Shown: in pieces, positions 33,965 to 46,835 of the stretch | How the letters are laid out: every line of letters starts with the position of its first letter | Numbering within the stretch: the first letter of the stretch is position 1 | Assembly (NCBI GenBank): GCA_948146395.1 | Contig: OX411552.1 | Location: 3,843,501-3,907,500 of the forward strand | DNA from: Fragum whitleyi | Lineage: Eukaryota > Mollusca > Bivalvia > Cardiida > Cardiidae | DNA: 64,000 nt | Direction of reading: 5' to 3' | Made by a program: the position numbers and the translations under genes | The notes under the pieces: generated by a model | Databases searched by the model: none | Told to the model about the DNA's origin: nothing | What the model saw: only the letters and a program-made list of their open reading frames with translations

Positions 33965-34068
33965 TTGTCCAGAGTGTTGATGCCCCTTTGAAACAGCCTT
34001 GTGTTTCAAAATATCCCTGGGCAAATCCATGATCATCTTCTTGGCAATTAAGGGGAATCTCTGTCTTA

Positions 34069-34420
34069 AACAAGAGGGCCTTTGGCCCTGGTCCGCTCAC
34101 CTGAGTCAAAGCACCTAAGGGTAACTTGCATTACTGTTGATTAAGATGATGAAGTTATTGAACTGTAACAAATTTATGTGTAAAGGAAAATAATCTTACA
34201 GTCAGACCAGTAAGATTCCACCGATGTATCAATTGAGAATCAGTATTTCTTTTGAAATCAAATTCTTTTACCTTTGTTATCAAAAAAAAAAAGGTGATAT
34301 AGACCAACATCAGACTGCACATATGTTCAGGTTGTTCTTTGGTTAATTAGGGAAGCCCTGTTCACAGCTTTAGAATTAGATTTTAGTATGAGTTACTTTG
34401 TGCTCAGGTGAGCTTAAAAA
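34069..34420 (+). mobile_element. Family A element A6 (short, no array)
   Basis: Starts AACAAGAGGGCCTTTGGCCC, then GCTCACCTGAGTC; ends TTTGTGCTCAGGTGAGCTTAAAAA. It carries a fragment of MITE family G near 34300. It may instead be the 5' part of the larger A8 structure that follows. Confidence 0.55.
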
Positions 34421-34722
34421 AAGTTCAAATGTTAAAATTAACCTAAAGTACTACCCTCTCCCTCCCCTGTTGCTCAGCATCTGGTGGCCCAACAGTCATA
34501 AAAACTGTTTAAATTAAGTTCTATGGACTGATTATTCTATATCAAATGAAAAAGCTGTAGGAATTCTGGTTCAGTAGAATTTTTAACAATTGTTAAAATT
34601 ACCACAAAGCACACTACCCCCTCCTCTTGGGTCTCTGCCCCTGGTCACAAAACAATCATGACTATATCTTTTTTGATTAACGTATATGAGCTGATGACTC
34701 ATGCCAAATTTAAAGACTGTAA

Positions 34723-36339
34723 TAGGGCTGTCACACCTTAATGTTTTAGCCAGCGTGCACGCTGTAACACATTGCGATACGCTGAGTATCTCATAAAATT
34801 TTGTGCATGCTTAAAATTTCTCAGCGTGTGCCGAACGTGTTGGAACACGTTCTGAACACATTCCGAACACGCTCAGCACGCTAGAGACACGTTAGGAGCT
34901 CAGTCACTTACGCTACAGACATGCTAGAAACAAGTTCGCCAAAAGTTTAACATGCTTCGAGGGTGTCTCCAGCGTACTGGGAACGTGTGCATAGCGTGTC
35001 TTCAGCGTACTGAACGTGTGTCTAGGGCTTTGCCAGCGAGTTCACAGCATGTTTCTAGAGTATGACAGCGTTTCAGATTTCAATGAAAAGATAAAAGTTC
35101 CGCTGCATGTTTGTCTTGAATTTCTACCATCAGCTCCTCGTAAATAAATAAATTTGTGCATGTAAGTGTGTATGACCCTTTTGACATGTTCATATCTGCA
35201 TGTTTCCTCATGACCAGTCTAAGAATGACTTGAAAACTCGATTATAAGAAGCATTATCTATATTTGACGATGAACGATTTCGTTCAAGTCATATAAATAA
35301 AACTTATGTTATGTTATGTTATGTTATAAGCTGTTTGTCTTTTCTTCCATATAAATCCTTTACGGATTTTCTTAATTCCTTAGATTGTTGAGGTGGAGAA
35401 TGTAGCCTAAATGTGTTTTAAACATTGCGTTTATAGCTTTACAAGTGCGTCTGCTCTTTGGTTAGAATAACAATACGTTCGCGAAAATACAAACATTCAT
35501 TCGTCTCATTTGATCATTATCAATATACCAAAAAGACAAGTACATCGTTGTACCTAGTGGACATAATACAAGACGTGTTTTACTCTATTCTGCTCTGTTC
35601 AGAATATTTGATTCTATTATATGTACTACAAGTTTGATATTAGGTACACCTTTTCCCCCCTTAATATAGGACTAGCTATTCAAGATTAAGAGAGGTTGTG
35701 GAAAGTCATCCTACATGGTAGAGCATATGGAGGAAGAAAGGAGTGCATTATGACAAGTAGTTCCTTACCCTTTCGCAATATTTTTCGAGTGAAAAGTACT
35801 AGAAGCTTTAATCAGCCTGTAATCTTATAAGTTTGTTATATGCATGTTTTCATACCGGTATGTAACAGGTGCCAGTGTATTTTTCTTTTCGTCTTTTCCT
35901 ATTTTTCTTTTACATGAATCAACATACTTTGAATTTGAATATGTGTAGTGGCCGGTGGCCTGTTTATATATTAAAAGAATGAATTTAAATTGGTAATTTC
36001 TTGCAGAATTTAAATTTACATCCAAAACACACTGTGAACACGTTATAACACGCTAGAAGCGCGTTACAAACACACTAAGCACGTTCTGAGGACCTTACGA
36101 GAGCGTTGGACACACGCTCAAGAACGTTGGTACACGCTGACATACGCTATCAACATGTTCTGGACACGTTACTCACGCGTTAGTCACACGTTCAAACTCG
36201 CTATGAACACGCTACAAGCGCGTTGTGAATTGACAAAAAGAAAATGTAGGTCAGCGTATGCCGACGTTTTGCGGACTTAATCGATTTCTCAAACGCGTTA
36301 GGCACACGCTGGCTAAAACGTTGATGTGTGACTGGGCCA
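34723..36339. mobile_element. Element M: 1.6 kb, TAA target duplication, CACGTT/CACGCT-rich ends
   Basis: TAA at 34720-34722 and 36340-36342 flank inverted ends of about 35 bp: TAGGGCTGTCACACCTTAAT at the left and, reversed, TGGCCCAGTCACACATCAAC at the right, both continuing GTTTTAGCCAGCGTG. The outer ~330 bases at each side are full of CACGCT, CACGTT and CGTGTT words; the middle (35100-35990) is ordinary AT-rich DNA with a (TTATG)n run at 35305. No transposase is visible. A 3-bp TAA duplication is typical of PIF/Harbinger, so that class is inferred. Confidence 0.7.
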
Positions 36340-36483
36340 TAAGGTTCCATCATCAGAAGGTTTATAATTTCAAAATTGACCCAAAATACTACCCTCTCCC
36401 CTAGTGCTCTTCAAATGGTAGCCAAACATTCATGGTTATAGCTATGTAAAATAGGGTCTATGAGCTGATCATGCATGTCAAAT

Positions 36484-38082
36484 ACAAGAGAACCAAGATG
36501 GTCCTAGATCGCTCACCTGAGTCTCTATGACCCCTGGGACATCACATTAATTAGATAGGCAGATGTCAAAAAGAAGATAATTGCCTAAGATCAATACCGT
36601 GGAACGTTTTCAGCGAAGAGCAAGACAGATATGCCTTTTTGCTCTTAGATTCTATGTAAAAAGGGATGCACCCGGGTGGACCCCAAAAGTGACCCCAGGG
36701 TCTTGATATGAACAAACTTGGAAGAGGTCCATAAGATGATGCTACATTCTTAATATCAAAGATGTCTGCCTTCTGGTTTAAGAGAAGAAGATTTTTGAAG
36801 GTTTTTCCATTTTCACCCATCCTGCTCAGATGAGCTGAAAGGGATGCGCCCGGGTGGAGCCTGAATATGACCCAAGGGTCTTGAAATGAACAAACTTGGT
36901 AGGGGCCCACAAGATGATGCTACATACCAAAAATGAAAGCAGTGTGCCCTCTGGTTTCAATTAAAGAAGATTTTAAAAGATTTTCGCTCTTTGATTCTAT
37001 GTAAAAAGGGTTTTGCCCCGCTGGAGCCCAAATATGATCCTAGGGTCTTGATATGAACAAACTTGGTAGAGGTCCACTAGATGATGCTACATACCAAATA
37101 TGAAAGCTGTCTGCCTTCTGGTTTCATAGAAGAAGATTTTTGAAGATTTTCATTTTTTTGCCCTTTGTGCTCATAAGAGATAAAGGGATGCACCCGTGCA
37201 AAGCCCAAATATGACCCAAGGGTCTTGATATGTACAAACTTGGTAGAGGCCCACTAGGTGATGCTACACACCAAATATTTAAGCTGTCTGCCATCTGGTT
37301 ACAGAGAAGAAGATTTTTAAAGATTTTCACTCTTTGATTCTATGTAAAAAGGGTAGGGCCTGGGCAAAGCCCAAACATGACCCCAGGGTCTTGATATGAA
37401 CAAACTTTGTAGAGGTCCACTAGATGATGCTACATACCAAATATGAAAGCTGTCTGCCTTCTGGTTTCAGAGAAGAAGATTATTGAAGATTTTCATTTTT
37501 TTACCCTTCGTGCTCATAAGAGATAAAGGGATGCACCCGTGCAAAGCCCAAATATGACCCAAGGGTCTTGATATGAACAAACTTGGTAGAGGCCCACTAG
37601 ATGATGCTACACACCAAATATTTAAGCTGTCTGCCATCTGGTTACAGAGAAGAAGATTTTTAATGATTTTCGCTCTTTGATTCTATGTAAAAAGGGTTGG
37701 GCCCGGGCAAAGCCCAAATTTGACCCCAGGGTCTTGATATGAACAAACTTGGTAGAGGTCCACTAGATGATGCTACATACCAAATATGAAAGCTGTCTGC
37801 CTTCTGGTTTCAGAGAAGAAGATTTTTAAAGATTTTCATATTTTCACCCTTTTTGTTAAGGGTAAAGGGAAAGTTAAGGGTGGATTTCATTTATTTGAAC
37901 AACTTTGGTAGAGCTTGACCCAAGGAACATCCCTGCCAAGTTTCATCAAGATTGGCCCACTGGTTTAGGAGGAGAAGATGTTTAAAGAAATTGTGGACGA
38001 CGGACGACGGACGACTGACGACGGACATTCTACGATCCCAATAGCTCACCTTGAGCACTTCGTGCTCAGGTGAGCTAAAAAA
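36484..38082 (+). mobile_element. Family A element A7 with alternating 166/177-bp units
   Basis: Starts TACAAGAGAACCAAGATGGT, then GCTCACCTGAG. It ends GACGGACGACGGACG, GAGCACTTCGTGCTCAGGTG, AGCTAAAA. Seven units carry GGGTCTTGATATGAACAAAC and GATGATGCTACATACC, at 36698, 36876, 37043, 37220, 37386, 37563 and 37729, so spacing alternates about 177 and 166. It is inserted in the A8 array. Confidence 0.8.
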
Positions 38083-39493
38083 GGTTATTCGGATTCTGGT
38101 TCAGAAGAAGAAGGTTATGGATTTAAAAAAAAAAATAACAAAGTACTACCCCTTTTCCCCGGTGGCTCCACACCTGGTGGCCCAACAGTTATGATTTTAG
38201 CTATTCTAATTATGGTCCATATGCTGATCATCCTTGCCATTTTTCAAGTCTGTAGGGCACATGGTTTATTGGAAGAAGAAGGTTAAAGATTTAAGAATTG
38301 TTCTGAAAAGATACGCTCCCGCCCCCTGGTGCCCCGTACCTGGTGGCCAAACATTCATGATTTTAGCTATTTCAGATAGGAGCTGATCATTCATGTCAAA
38401 TATAAAGGCTGTACAAATTCTGGTTCATCAGAAGAAGACAGTAAAAGATTTCAAAATTTTCAACAAAGCACTACCCCCTCCCCCCAGATGCTCTGCACCT
38501 GGTGGCCCAACAGTCATGATTTTAATTATTTTAATTAAGGTTTATAAGCTGATAATCCATGCCAATTTTCAAGTCTGTAGGGCTCCTGGTTCCGAAGAAA
38601 AAGAAGGTTAAAAGATAACAAAATTTACCCAAAGTACTCCCCCCTGCCCCCTGGTGCTCCGCACCTGGTGGCCCAACAGATATGATTCTAGCTAGTTTTA
38701 TTAAGGTCTATGAGCTGATCATCTATGCCAAATTTCAAGGCTGTAGGGCTTGTGGTTCAGAAGAAGAAGAAGGTTAGAGATTACAAATTTTTCACAAAAG
38801 TACTCCCCCCTGCCCCCTGGTGCTTCGCACCTGGTGGCCCAACAGATATGATTTTAGCTATTTTAATATAGGTCTATGAACTGATCATCCATGCCAAATT
38901 TTAAGTCTGTAGGACTCCTGGTTCAGAAGAAGAAGAATTTTTTAGATTTTCTTAAAATTTCACCTTTGGTTGCCATAGCAACCAGGGTTTTTCATGGATT
39001 TCAAATCTTTTAGCTATTTTAGAAGGAGACAACCTAAGCAACATTTCTGTAAAATTTGGTGTTAATTGACCTAGTTGTTTAGGAGGAGATGTTGTTTAAA
39101 GAAATTGTTGAAGGACGCCGGACGACGACCAACAGACGACGACCGACAGCCGGACGCCGGACAAAAGGTGATCACAATAGCTCACATGAGCACTTCGTGC
39201 TCAGGTGAGCTAAATATTAAGGAAGTTATATCACCTAGATCCATCCTTTTTTCTATATTTTCTACACAATGAAGGCATAAGAACATATCAAATTCTTTGG
39301 ATATATCATCACAGGTATCATTCTTTTGTTGAAGGTCAAGGGCCAAGGCCAATGGGAAAAGATCAATTTGCCACTATAGATTTAAATTGAAAATCCACCA
39401 TCTGGGGGTGAATAAATTCTAAAGACAGGAATTACTAAATGGCAGAAATACAGACAAAACACAATGTTCTGTCATCTACTGATGTTTGATTAT

Positions 39494-39792
39494 AACAAGA
39501 GCAGCCCCTACGGGTGCCTACGCTCGGCTGTTGAGTGCTGGAGGGTGGGAAAAAAATCTAAGTTGAAAAAGGGGCATAATCTGTTCAAAATATATCTAGA
39601 GTTATCCCCCTTGATAGTATAGGTTTCTCTTTTGATGGTGAACATGTGTGCCAAGTTTCAAGTAAATGCTTTCAGTAGAACCAGAGATATCACAAAATGT
39701 CAAAGTTTTCACATGACGACAACGACAACGACGACAACACTAAGGCTATAGCAATACCCCGGGTTTTCTCGAAAAAAAACAGCTGAGCTAAA
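39494..39792 (+). mobile_element. Family D element D1
   Basis: Starts AACAAGAGCAGCCCC, then GCTCGGCTGTTGAG. It ends with ACGACAACGACAACGACG, then AACAGCTGAGCTAAA. GCTCGGCTGTT / AACAGCTGAGC is the inverted motif. It has no array. D2 at 61160-61444 is an inverted copy, about 93% identical. Confidence 0.8.
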
Positions 39793-39926
39793 TATCTTAA
39801 AACAAGTTCAAATACAACCTATAAACACATGTGAATGCTAAGTGGCCAAAATTGGGGTGAACGATAAAAGCTCTTCCAAGACAATGGCCTTCAGGGCTTC
39901 CTAAAATTTTGGCAACATTATTAATT

Positions 39927-40171
39927 AACCCTTATCATGCTGAACCGGGAATATCCCTGCTTTGACAGGAGGTATAGACAAAGATCAGTCTGCACATATT
40001 TGCAGTCTGATCTTAGTTCATACGACCTGTATTACATTTCTAAACCAGAAACGTCTAAAACAATGCATTTCTGAAATCAATACTCACTCACATTTGGTAA
40101 CTTCCAGTGCTTTAAGCACTTTGAATTTTCATCTATTTTGCAAAGATTTGTATACAGCATGACAAGGGTTG
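39927..40171. mobile_element. MITE family G, copy 1 (complete)
   Basis: The left end TTAACCCTTATCATGCTGAA is matched in reverse by CAGCATGACAAGGGTTGAA. The core is AGATCAGTCTGCACATATTT, then GCAGTCTGATCTTAG. Length is 245 bp and there is no coding capacity. Confidence 0.75.
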
Positions 40172-42205
40172 AACCTCTTGGTCCCCTCTTTGATATTTGA
40201 AAGAAGTCAATAATATTATTACAAAATTCACTCAGATAGATCAAAATTGAGATGGTGTTAAGCCTTAGTACCCCCAGGATATTCTAGGAAAATTGTCTTT
40301 TAATCACACTTTATCATTTCATTTTCTAGAAACTTATTACATTTGAAGCTATCTGTTTTAGATTTTCTCCAGGATTATAGGCAATCTATGAATCAATTCT
40401 CTTAACTCGATGACATCATTTGAAATTTTTCACATTTACCTTATATTATCGCTTAAATTTATAATAAAGTGAAAACCATTTTTTTGCAACATGAGAACCA
40501 AGGGTAAAATTAGTACCATTCCTTTTTGAACATTTTGTAACTAAGAATGTTTTTAACTCGCCCAAAATACAACAACAACAACGGTATAAATTTTCTGTGT
40601 TTTATATTTAGCATCAAAAGATTCAGGAAACAACTTTTGGCAGTTCTTACCCTTTACATGCTAAACCTTAAATATTGCATCTTTGGGGTGCCAAAGCTTT
40701 GCCTCAGGTGCTCAGAATAAAGCAAAAAATTCTAATTAAAAGAAATTAAAGGGCACAATTCCCACAAAAATGCTTCCTTAGATTAATTCCCCTTGATAGT
40801 GATGGAAAATATAATTGTCAAGTTTCAAGAAGATACCTTTAATAACAACAGCTTTAAGCTTGTCAAGTCATGCCATGATGACAAAATAAATACCCACTCA
40901 TAACTAGTGCAATAATCAGTGCTTTCGGCACTTTGATTTAAATAATTTTTGCACAAGCCTTTTTTAGCATGCAATTGATTAACAGTAAAATTGTATTTCA
41001 AATATTGTGTACCTTAGAATTAAGGAATATTTTCACTATTTATTTATTTTTTCTACTGAATTTTGAATCCTGAAAATACACAGTTTCAGTGAACCTATTT
41101 GAGCAGTTTTAAGTAACTTTTGTCCACAGAGATTCTGCATTATATATGCAGCTCTCTACAGAAATCCTTATTTACTGATACAGAATGGTGCCAGAGATAA
41201 AACCTAATGCAGTCAATCAATCATCACTTTCTTATAGCAATGCTTTCTTTTGCCAATACTCCATCTAGAACTTGATATAAAACTGGTTCTAGAAATAGTT
41301 CTGAAACAACTTCTAATTAGAACCTACCCTAGCTAGTGTAGTGAAAATAATTCCAAAGTTATTGAATTAGTAATCAAGTTCTAGAACTTTTAAATCTTAA
41401 ATGATTTAAATTCCTTTTTTTCATCGCAAATTATTCAGAACAATGTCATAAGTTGAAACTGGTATATGGCACTTGAATAAGAACCTTTAAACACCTCAAT
41501 GCCAATCTTGTGTAAAAAGAACTATAGCTCCCCCCCCCCCCCCCTCCACACACACTCACACCAAACCTCCCTGATTCTAATATAATATTTGAGCTATAAA
41601 ACAAGCATTCAGCAGTAAGACTTTCTAGTAGGATAAAGACATTTCATTTCAGTTATATTTCAATTTGAATTCATTTTATAATTTGCATATACTAATTTTC
41701 ACTTTCTTGACTTAAAAAAAAAATACCTTTATCTGTGGTGCCAATAAAATTGCATTCCTACAAATAATTACGAACAATTATTTTATAGTGCTACAATATT
41801 ACCAAAAGAGTGCATTTCCTAAAATTAAGAATATTTCAAGGACATTTTCAGCCTGAACCAAGGATTGGTGAAGGGAAGAGAGAAGGCAATAAAGCATGAC
41901 ATAAAGGCAAGGTGGAGATGATATCTCTCCCTGTTGGAGAAAATTTGATTGGACAACATATTGACATCAGATCTTCTCTTCCAACCCAGAAACTATTGAC
42001 TTCTCACTGTTTTATCTCTGTTACCAACTGTTAAACATGTATCTTAAAAGATTCCTGTATTTTTTTTATTATTATTATTTTGTTTTGTCCATCTCTGTGT
42101 TTGATTGAATGGGTTTTAAAGTGGCCTCTTACAACTTGTCCGTTAACATGCCAAAAACTGCCTATACATTTATATATCCACCCTGTGGTTGGAGGACGGA
42201 TATTG
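40172..42205. other. No gene recognised; degenerate D-like piece and C-run
   Basis: 40655-40905 resembles a worn family D element (CCCCTTGATAGTGATGG, GTCAAGTTTCAAGAAGATAC). 41280-41400 is rich in TTCTAGAAC-like words. 41529-41560 is a C-run followed by (CA)n. The rest is featureless. Confidence 0.4.
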
Positions 42206-42277
42206 ATGGCTCAGTGCAAAAACAGCTGTAACTGCCTATACATTTATAGGCAGTTACAGCTGTTTAGTGCTGACCCA
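42206..42277. repeat. Palindrome family L, copy 4
   Basis: GGCTCAGTGCAAAAACAGC, TGTAACTGCCTATA and TATAGGCAGTTACA, GCTGTTTAGTGCTGACC form an almost perfect 70-base hairpin. Confidence 0.85.
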
Positions 42278-42509
42278 TTGAAATGCCCCACTGCCATGGA
42301 TCTGTCCACCAACAAGGGGTTTGCAAGAAAGCTTGCATTCCAAATATGAACAAATAGTATTTTGAATTGGCTTGAAGTGATTGGAAGGGTTTTTTTTTTC
42401 ATGGACAAAAGAAAAACAATACACCACTGATCTTGTCAATTTCTAGGTCATAAAAACCTAGGTCTATGCTTTTCCATTCACATATAAAAGTTACATACAT
42501 TTTCAAGAC

Positions 42510-42795
42510 AGACTTGCTTGTTTGAATGGGTTTTTACACCGCTTCAACAATTTTGCAAATATATCGCGGCGGTCGGAGCACATAACAATGGATTCCTGGT
42601 ATTTCTTTCACCTGTACAACCATTACACCCTTTCCTAGCCTCCGAATGCTATCTCACATAGGTTTACAATTATTAACCCATTGATGAGAGACAAACGTCG
42701 GAAAGGATATTTGCAGCCACTGGGGATCATACCCACAGCTTCCAGAGTAGAAGTCTTATGCCTAAACAACTGTGCTATGGTGGCGGCCTTCACAT
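42510..42795 (-). mobile_element. tRNA-derived SINE, family J, copy 5 (best copy)
   Basis: Read on the minus strand, the head has an A-box-like TAGCACAGTTGTTTAGGC and a B-box-like GGGTATGATCCCCA about 40 bases further, as in a tRNA-derived pol III promoter. The body follows (CCTATGTGAGATAGCA, GGAGGCTAGGAAAGGGTG, CCAGGAATCCATTGTTATG) and the tail ends near TTCAAACAAG. Seven copies in the window share the body; only this one and 59560-59830 keep a readable head. Confidence 0.75.
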
Positions 42796-43136
42796 ATAAA
42801 AGTTACATACATTTTCAGGAAAGAAAACCTACCAACATACACCTTAAAGTCTGTTAAAATTCTCTCTGGAATTTGACAAATTAATTCTAGACTACATAGA
42901 CCTAATTATGCCTCTTGAATTGAATTAAAGCTCTTGAATTATTAATGCACTAGCAATTAAAACGGAAAGCATCAATTTAGGAGACACAAAATGAGGGTCT
43001 AATGGTATTGGTTGTCAGTTACAAGATTTTAGGACAACTTTGAGGACCATGTAATAAAAGAGGTAACATGACTTGTTTTAAGGGATAACAACTTTGCCAT
43101 TATTTGTAGCTTATACAGGTAAGACCATCATGAAAT

Positions 43137-43380
43137 TGAGCCTGTGGGTGACATTTCCAACAATTTGAAACATTCTTGAGGTGCAAACATTAAGTAGCGT
43201 TGCCAGCCACATACTGTAAATATAAAATTACCTGAGTGTCTTCAGATACTTTGAGACCTTATCTATCTACTAAACGCATAGTGAAGACTCTGGTCAGACT
43301 GTGCAGATGCACAGGCTGGTCGGAGTCTTTGCTTTGAGCATATTTGAAATTGTTAGAAATCTCACGCACAGGCTAAATTG
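43137..43380. mobile_element. MITE family Q, copy 2
   Basis: GAGCCTGTGGGTGACATTTC, then CAACAATTTG, mirrored by TTGTTAGAAATCTCACGCAC, AGGCTAA. It holds a hairpin GACTCTGGTCAGACTGTGC / GCACAGGCTGGTCGGAGTC. Confidence 0.65.
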
Positions 43381-44006
43381 ACAAGGCAAATGATTTTAGA
43401 ATGATTTAGGAACGAAATTAAATGAATGCGCCAGTTTTTTAATGAAATTTAAGGGAAGTAATTTTGTCCAAAATTTGATGAATTATCGTTGTATAATTTA
43501 TCACCTCCCTAAAATATAGTATGCATACAAGTTCTATAAATACCTATCTATACTTTCATGAAGCAATCAAGCGCTAATAGAATTCAATCAAGTCAGTAAT
43601 TTCATGTTTTTTTTTCCAAGTGATATTCATTTGAATGCAGTTGTTGATCTTATTTCTTATTTATTTTGAGCGTTTTTAAATGATTGAGTGATTGGAATGA
43701 TTGAATGGAGTGCTGAGAGAGGAATTTAGTATGGTTTTGATTGAAATGAAAGCAAATTTCATGATGTTATTACCTGTCAGAAAGCATTTTAAAAGAACTC
43801 CCAAGTGGTTAAAGGCCCTCACAGGTCAGCTCAAAACTAGGAAATCATATCAGATTCTTTTCTTGATAGAACTAAGGTCAGAGATGTTTGTGGATGGTAA
43901 CTCAAGGTCACAGTTAGACAGTTAAATTACTCATATCAATTCTTACCACATCCAGTTTTTTATGACTTGTGTCTTATTCTAAATGGAACAATTTGCACAA
44001 TTTGCT

Positions 44007-44083
44007 GGCCCAGAGCAAAGCAGTTGAAGCTGCCTATAAAAATTATTGGCAGTTAGGCCTACAACTGTTTCACGCTGAGCCAT
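44007..44083. repeat. Palindrome family L, copy 5 (worn)
   Basis: CCCAGAGCAAAGCAGTTG and CAACTGTTTCACGCTGAGCC flank GCCTATAAAAATTATTGGC; about ten mismatches. Confidence 0.65.
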
Positions 44084-45408
44084 CAAATTATTCATTATAA
44101 ATATTAAATGAAATTAGCATCCTTCTGTAGTTGTTTGTAGAGTTATCTTGTTATACTGTAAAATATTGTCTGAAAAAAGTCTCTTTTTATATGACCTTTA
44201 TAATATAGGTAAGTCAGAATGGAATTAACTAGTCAAGAACATTTCGGGGATTTTTTATCAATTCAAATAGAAAACAGAGTTATAAATAACTCATTTACGT
44301 CTGAACTGTCTGTTTGAATTTATTGCTAGATCTCTCTGTATGTCTGGTTCGAAAATGAAATAAAATTTGAGCTTTTGCATCTTTTATATAGTTTGAGATC
44401 CTCCATCAGATTCTTTAAATAACTCTTACCCAAAAAATCGCCTTCAAGTTTAAACATGAGCCTTTGTGTGACATTGCCACCAATTTCACATGTGCACAAA
44501 GGAAAGGCTTTCTGGTCAGTCTGTAGTAAGATAATGTCTAAGCCCTTCTACAGGCAGTCAGTGATTAAACTTATTGCATTGTGTGAATGTATCTGGCATT
44601 ATGTTTATCAATCATGACCATATAAAATTCAAATGTCCTCTACAGTTTTAATCAATTTTGACCAATTTATAGTTTTTAGCAGGTAACACATTTTCAAATA
44701 CATAATGTATTTATTCTTTACTTAATTGTTCATGTGAATAAGAATGTGACGTACACCATTCAATTTCTATTTGATCAACCTTCATACTGTTTAAACAAGC
44801 CTAGAGACACCTCATGAGCCTTATGATCATATTTTGGGCCAATAAACAAATTTATTCATTATACAATCACAAAATCTAATTAATACATCAAACATAATTA
44901 AGCTTGAGTTACAAGGTTTTGAAGCCCAATGATGATACAATCTTTGGTGAGCTTAAAAGATATAAAAAGTTTAATAAGAAATAGCTTTTAGGAATCACAT
45001 ACTGGCTTACTGTATATAAATTCTGTTGAGAGAGTACAAGTCAAAGAAATATCAAAATAATGGTGAAATATGTGTCTGTAAAATTTGAGTAGACTCTGTC
45101 ATGAGAAGATATGTGATTTCCAGGCAGGCCAAACATACAATTATGTCTATATACACAATACATCAAGACAACATTCATCAAAATGATGGATCACACACTA
45201 TCAGCCAATCATCTTCACGCCTTTCTATGGGAAATATAAATCTCTTCTAGCTAACTTCTCTAAGCATATTGACTAGAGTAATCATAGCTCTAAGCTACCA
45301 AAAATTTTGACCTTTGACTATTTAATTTGTTATCCAAAATACCCCCTCTATCTGCAGGTCTATCTGCAACTCTTTGTTAATTTTCCAATTACGGTACATC
45401 TTCAAATT
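44084..45408. other. No gene recognised; Q half-copy at 44455-44530
   Basis: AT-rich DNA. Only a left half of MITE family Q (GAGCCTTTGTGTGACATTGC) is recognised. Confidence 0.4.
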
Positions 45409-46262
45409 AACTAGAAAGCCTAATTGGCTGGAGTTGCTCCACAGGCTTGAAATTCTTGTAATAGCAAACCAAAGTTTTGACTAGTTTTTTAGATATTGTG
45501 GGTTCTACTGATGTTAAAAATGATTTTCAAAGTTTCTGCTATGTAACATTTAAAAGAATGACCCCTGCCCATAAAAGAAAGATTTTTCATCTAATGACAA
45601 TAATTTTTGGCTGCATGATAAAGGGTCACCCTAGGATCATACCAATGAAGCTTGATTGATATCCATTAGTTATATTCTTAGAAAATGATTTTCAAAGTTT
45701 ATATTATATAACTTATTGAGAAATAACTTCTGCCCATAAAATACATATTTTTCATCTGATCACAATAATTTTTGGTAGACTTATAAAGGGTCATTCAATG
45801 ATCATTCTAGTGAAATTTGGTTGATATCCATCTGTTACATTCTGAGAAACTGATTTTCAAAGTTTCCACTATATAACAAATAGAGAAATGACCTCCGCCC
45901 ATTAGCAAAATATTTTTCATTCGGTCACAATAATTTTTTGTAGACTGATATAGGGTCACTCAAGTATCATTCAAATAAAATTTGGTTGATATCTATCCAT
46001 TAGAATCTGAGAAAACTCATTTTACCATATTTGGAAATTAGCCACACCCATTAAATACATGTTTTTCATTGGGTCAAAATTTCTTGAACAACTTTGAAAG
46101 AGGGTCACCCAAGGTCACCCATTGGTTGAAATTCATCAAGTAATTTCTGAGAAGATTTTTAAAGAAAAAGTTTATGAACAGACGCATGGACGGACGGAGG
46201 CACGATGGACACAACACCATGACAATAGCCCCAGTGGCCAGTTCCGCCAGTGGAGCTAAAAA
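45409..46262 (+). mobile_element. Family E element E2
   Basis: Starts AACTAGAAAGCCTAATTGGC, then TTGCTCCACAGGCTT. It ends CGGACGGAGGCACGATGG, CCGCCAGTGGAGCTAAAAA. Same ~165-bp units as E1, about four. Confidence 0.8.
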
Positions 46263-46835
46263 TTGAAATAAATCTGTAAGATTTCATTTGCAATATTGCT
46301 GAAGATGTATAATTTAAGGGAAAAACAACATTTACAGAAAACATCAAGAGCAAATTCAATTGTGCTAGGGAATGTATTAGCTACATATACTTGATATACT
46401 ATCAAATAACACATCTAGTTTATCATCAAATATTGTATTAAGCAACTGTTTCCATAAGCGACCATTTTCTATTGGTCACCTAAGTGGTCATTTGACACAA
46501 GTTTTATTGTATTATGAATGTATTATCAAATTCAAACTACACCACTGGTCACAAAACTAATGTCATTGATCAAAGTTATAACTAATAGCCAAAGCTAAGA
46601 GCACCATGAACTATGAACTTCAATGCTGTGATGCAACAGAAAGAATGATATAAACAGAGAAACAAAATCAACCAATCAATGGAGGTTTCAAACCCCACCC
46701 TTAGCTTTCAAGAAAAGAATTTAATTATGTAGAAGATAATTGTTTGTTTCAGTGTTTTAATATTGATTTACAATTTCATTGAATGAACAATATTTTCACA
46801 ATTGGCAGAAAAACAAACAACTATTTCTTTAATAC
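46263..46835. other. No gene or repeat recognised
   Basis: AT-rich intervening DNA. Confidence 0.4.

Larger units (their letters stand above)
34421..39213 (+). mobile_element. Family A8 array (~165-bp units), split by elements M and A7
   Basis: Pieces 34421-34719, 36343-36483 and 38083-39213 share a unit with ACCTGGTGGCCCAACAG, ATGAGCTGATCAT and GGTTCAGAAGAAGAAGG. It closes with GACGACGG repeats and GAGCACTTCGTGCTCAGGTG, then AGCTAAAT. Its 5' end may be that of A6 at 34069. Two younger elements sit inside it. Confidence 0.6.

Noticed and set aside
36566..37330. Minus-strand frames with GPLPSLFISRPWGH-like peptide
   Set aside because: Translation of the A7 array; no start context, codon bias or homologue.
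42710..42795. Possible tRNA gene
   Set aside because: A- and B-box-like words are present but the cloverleaf is not intact and the sequence continues into a SINE body.
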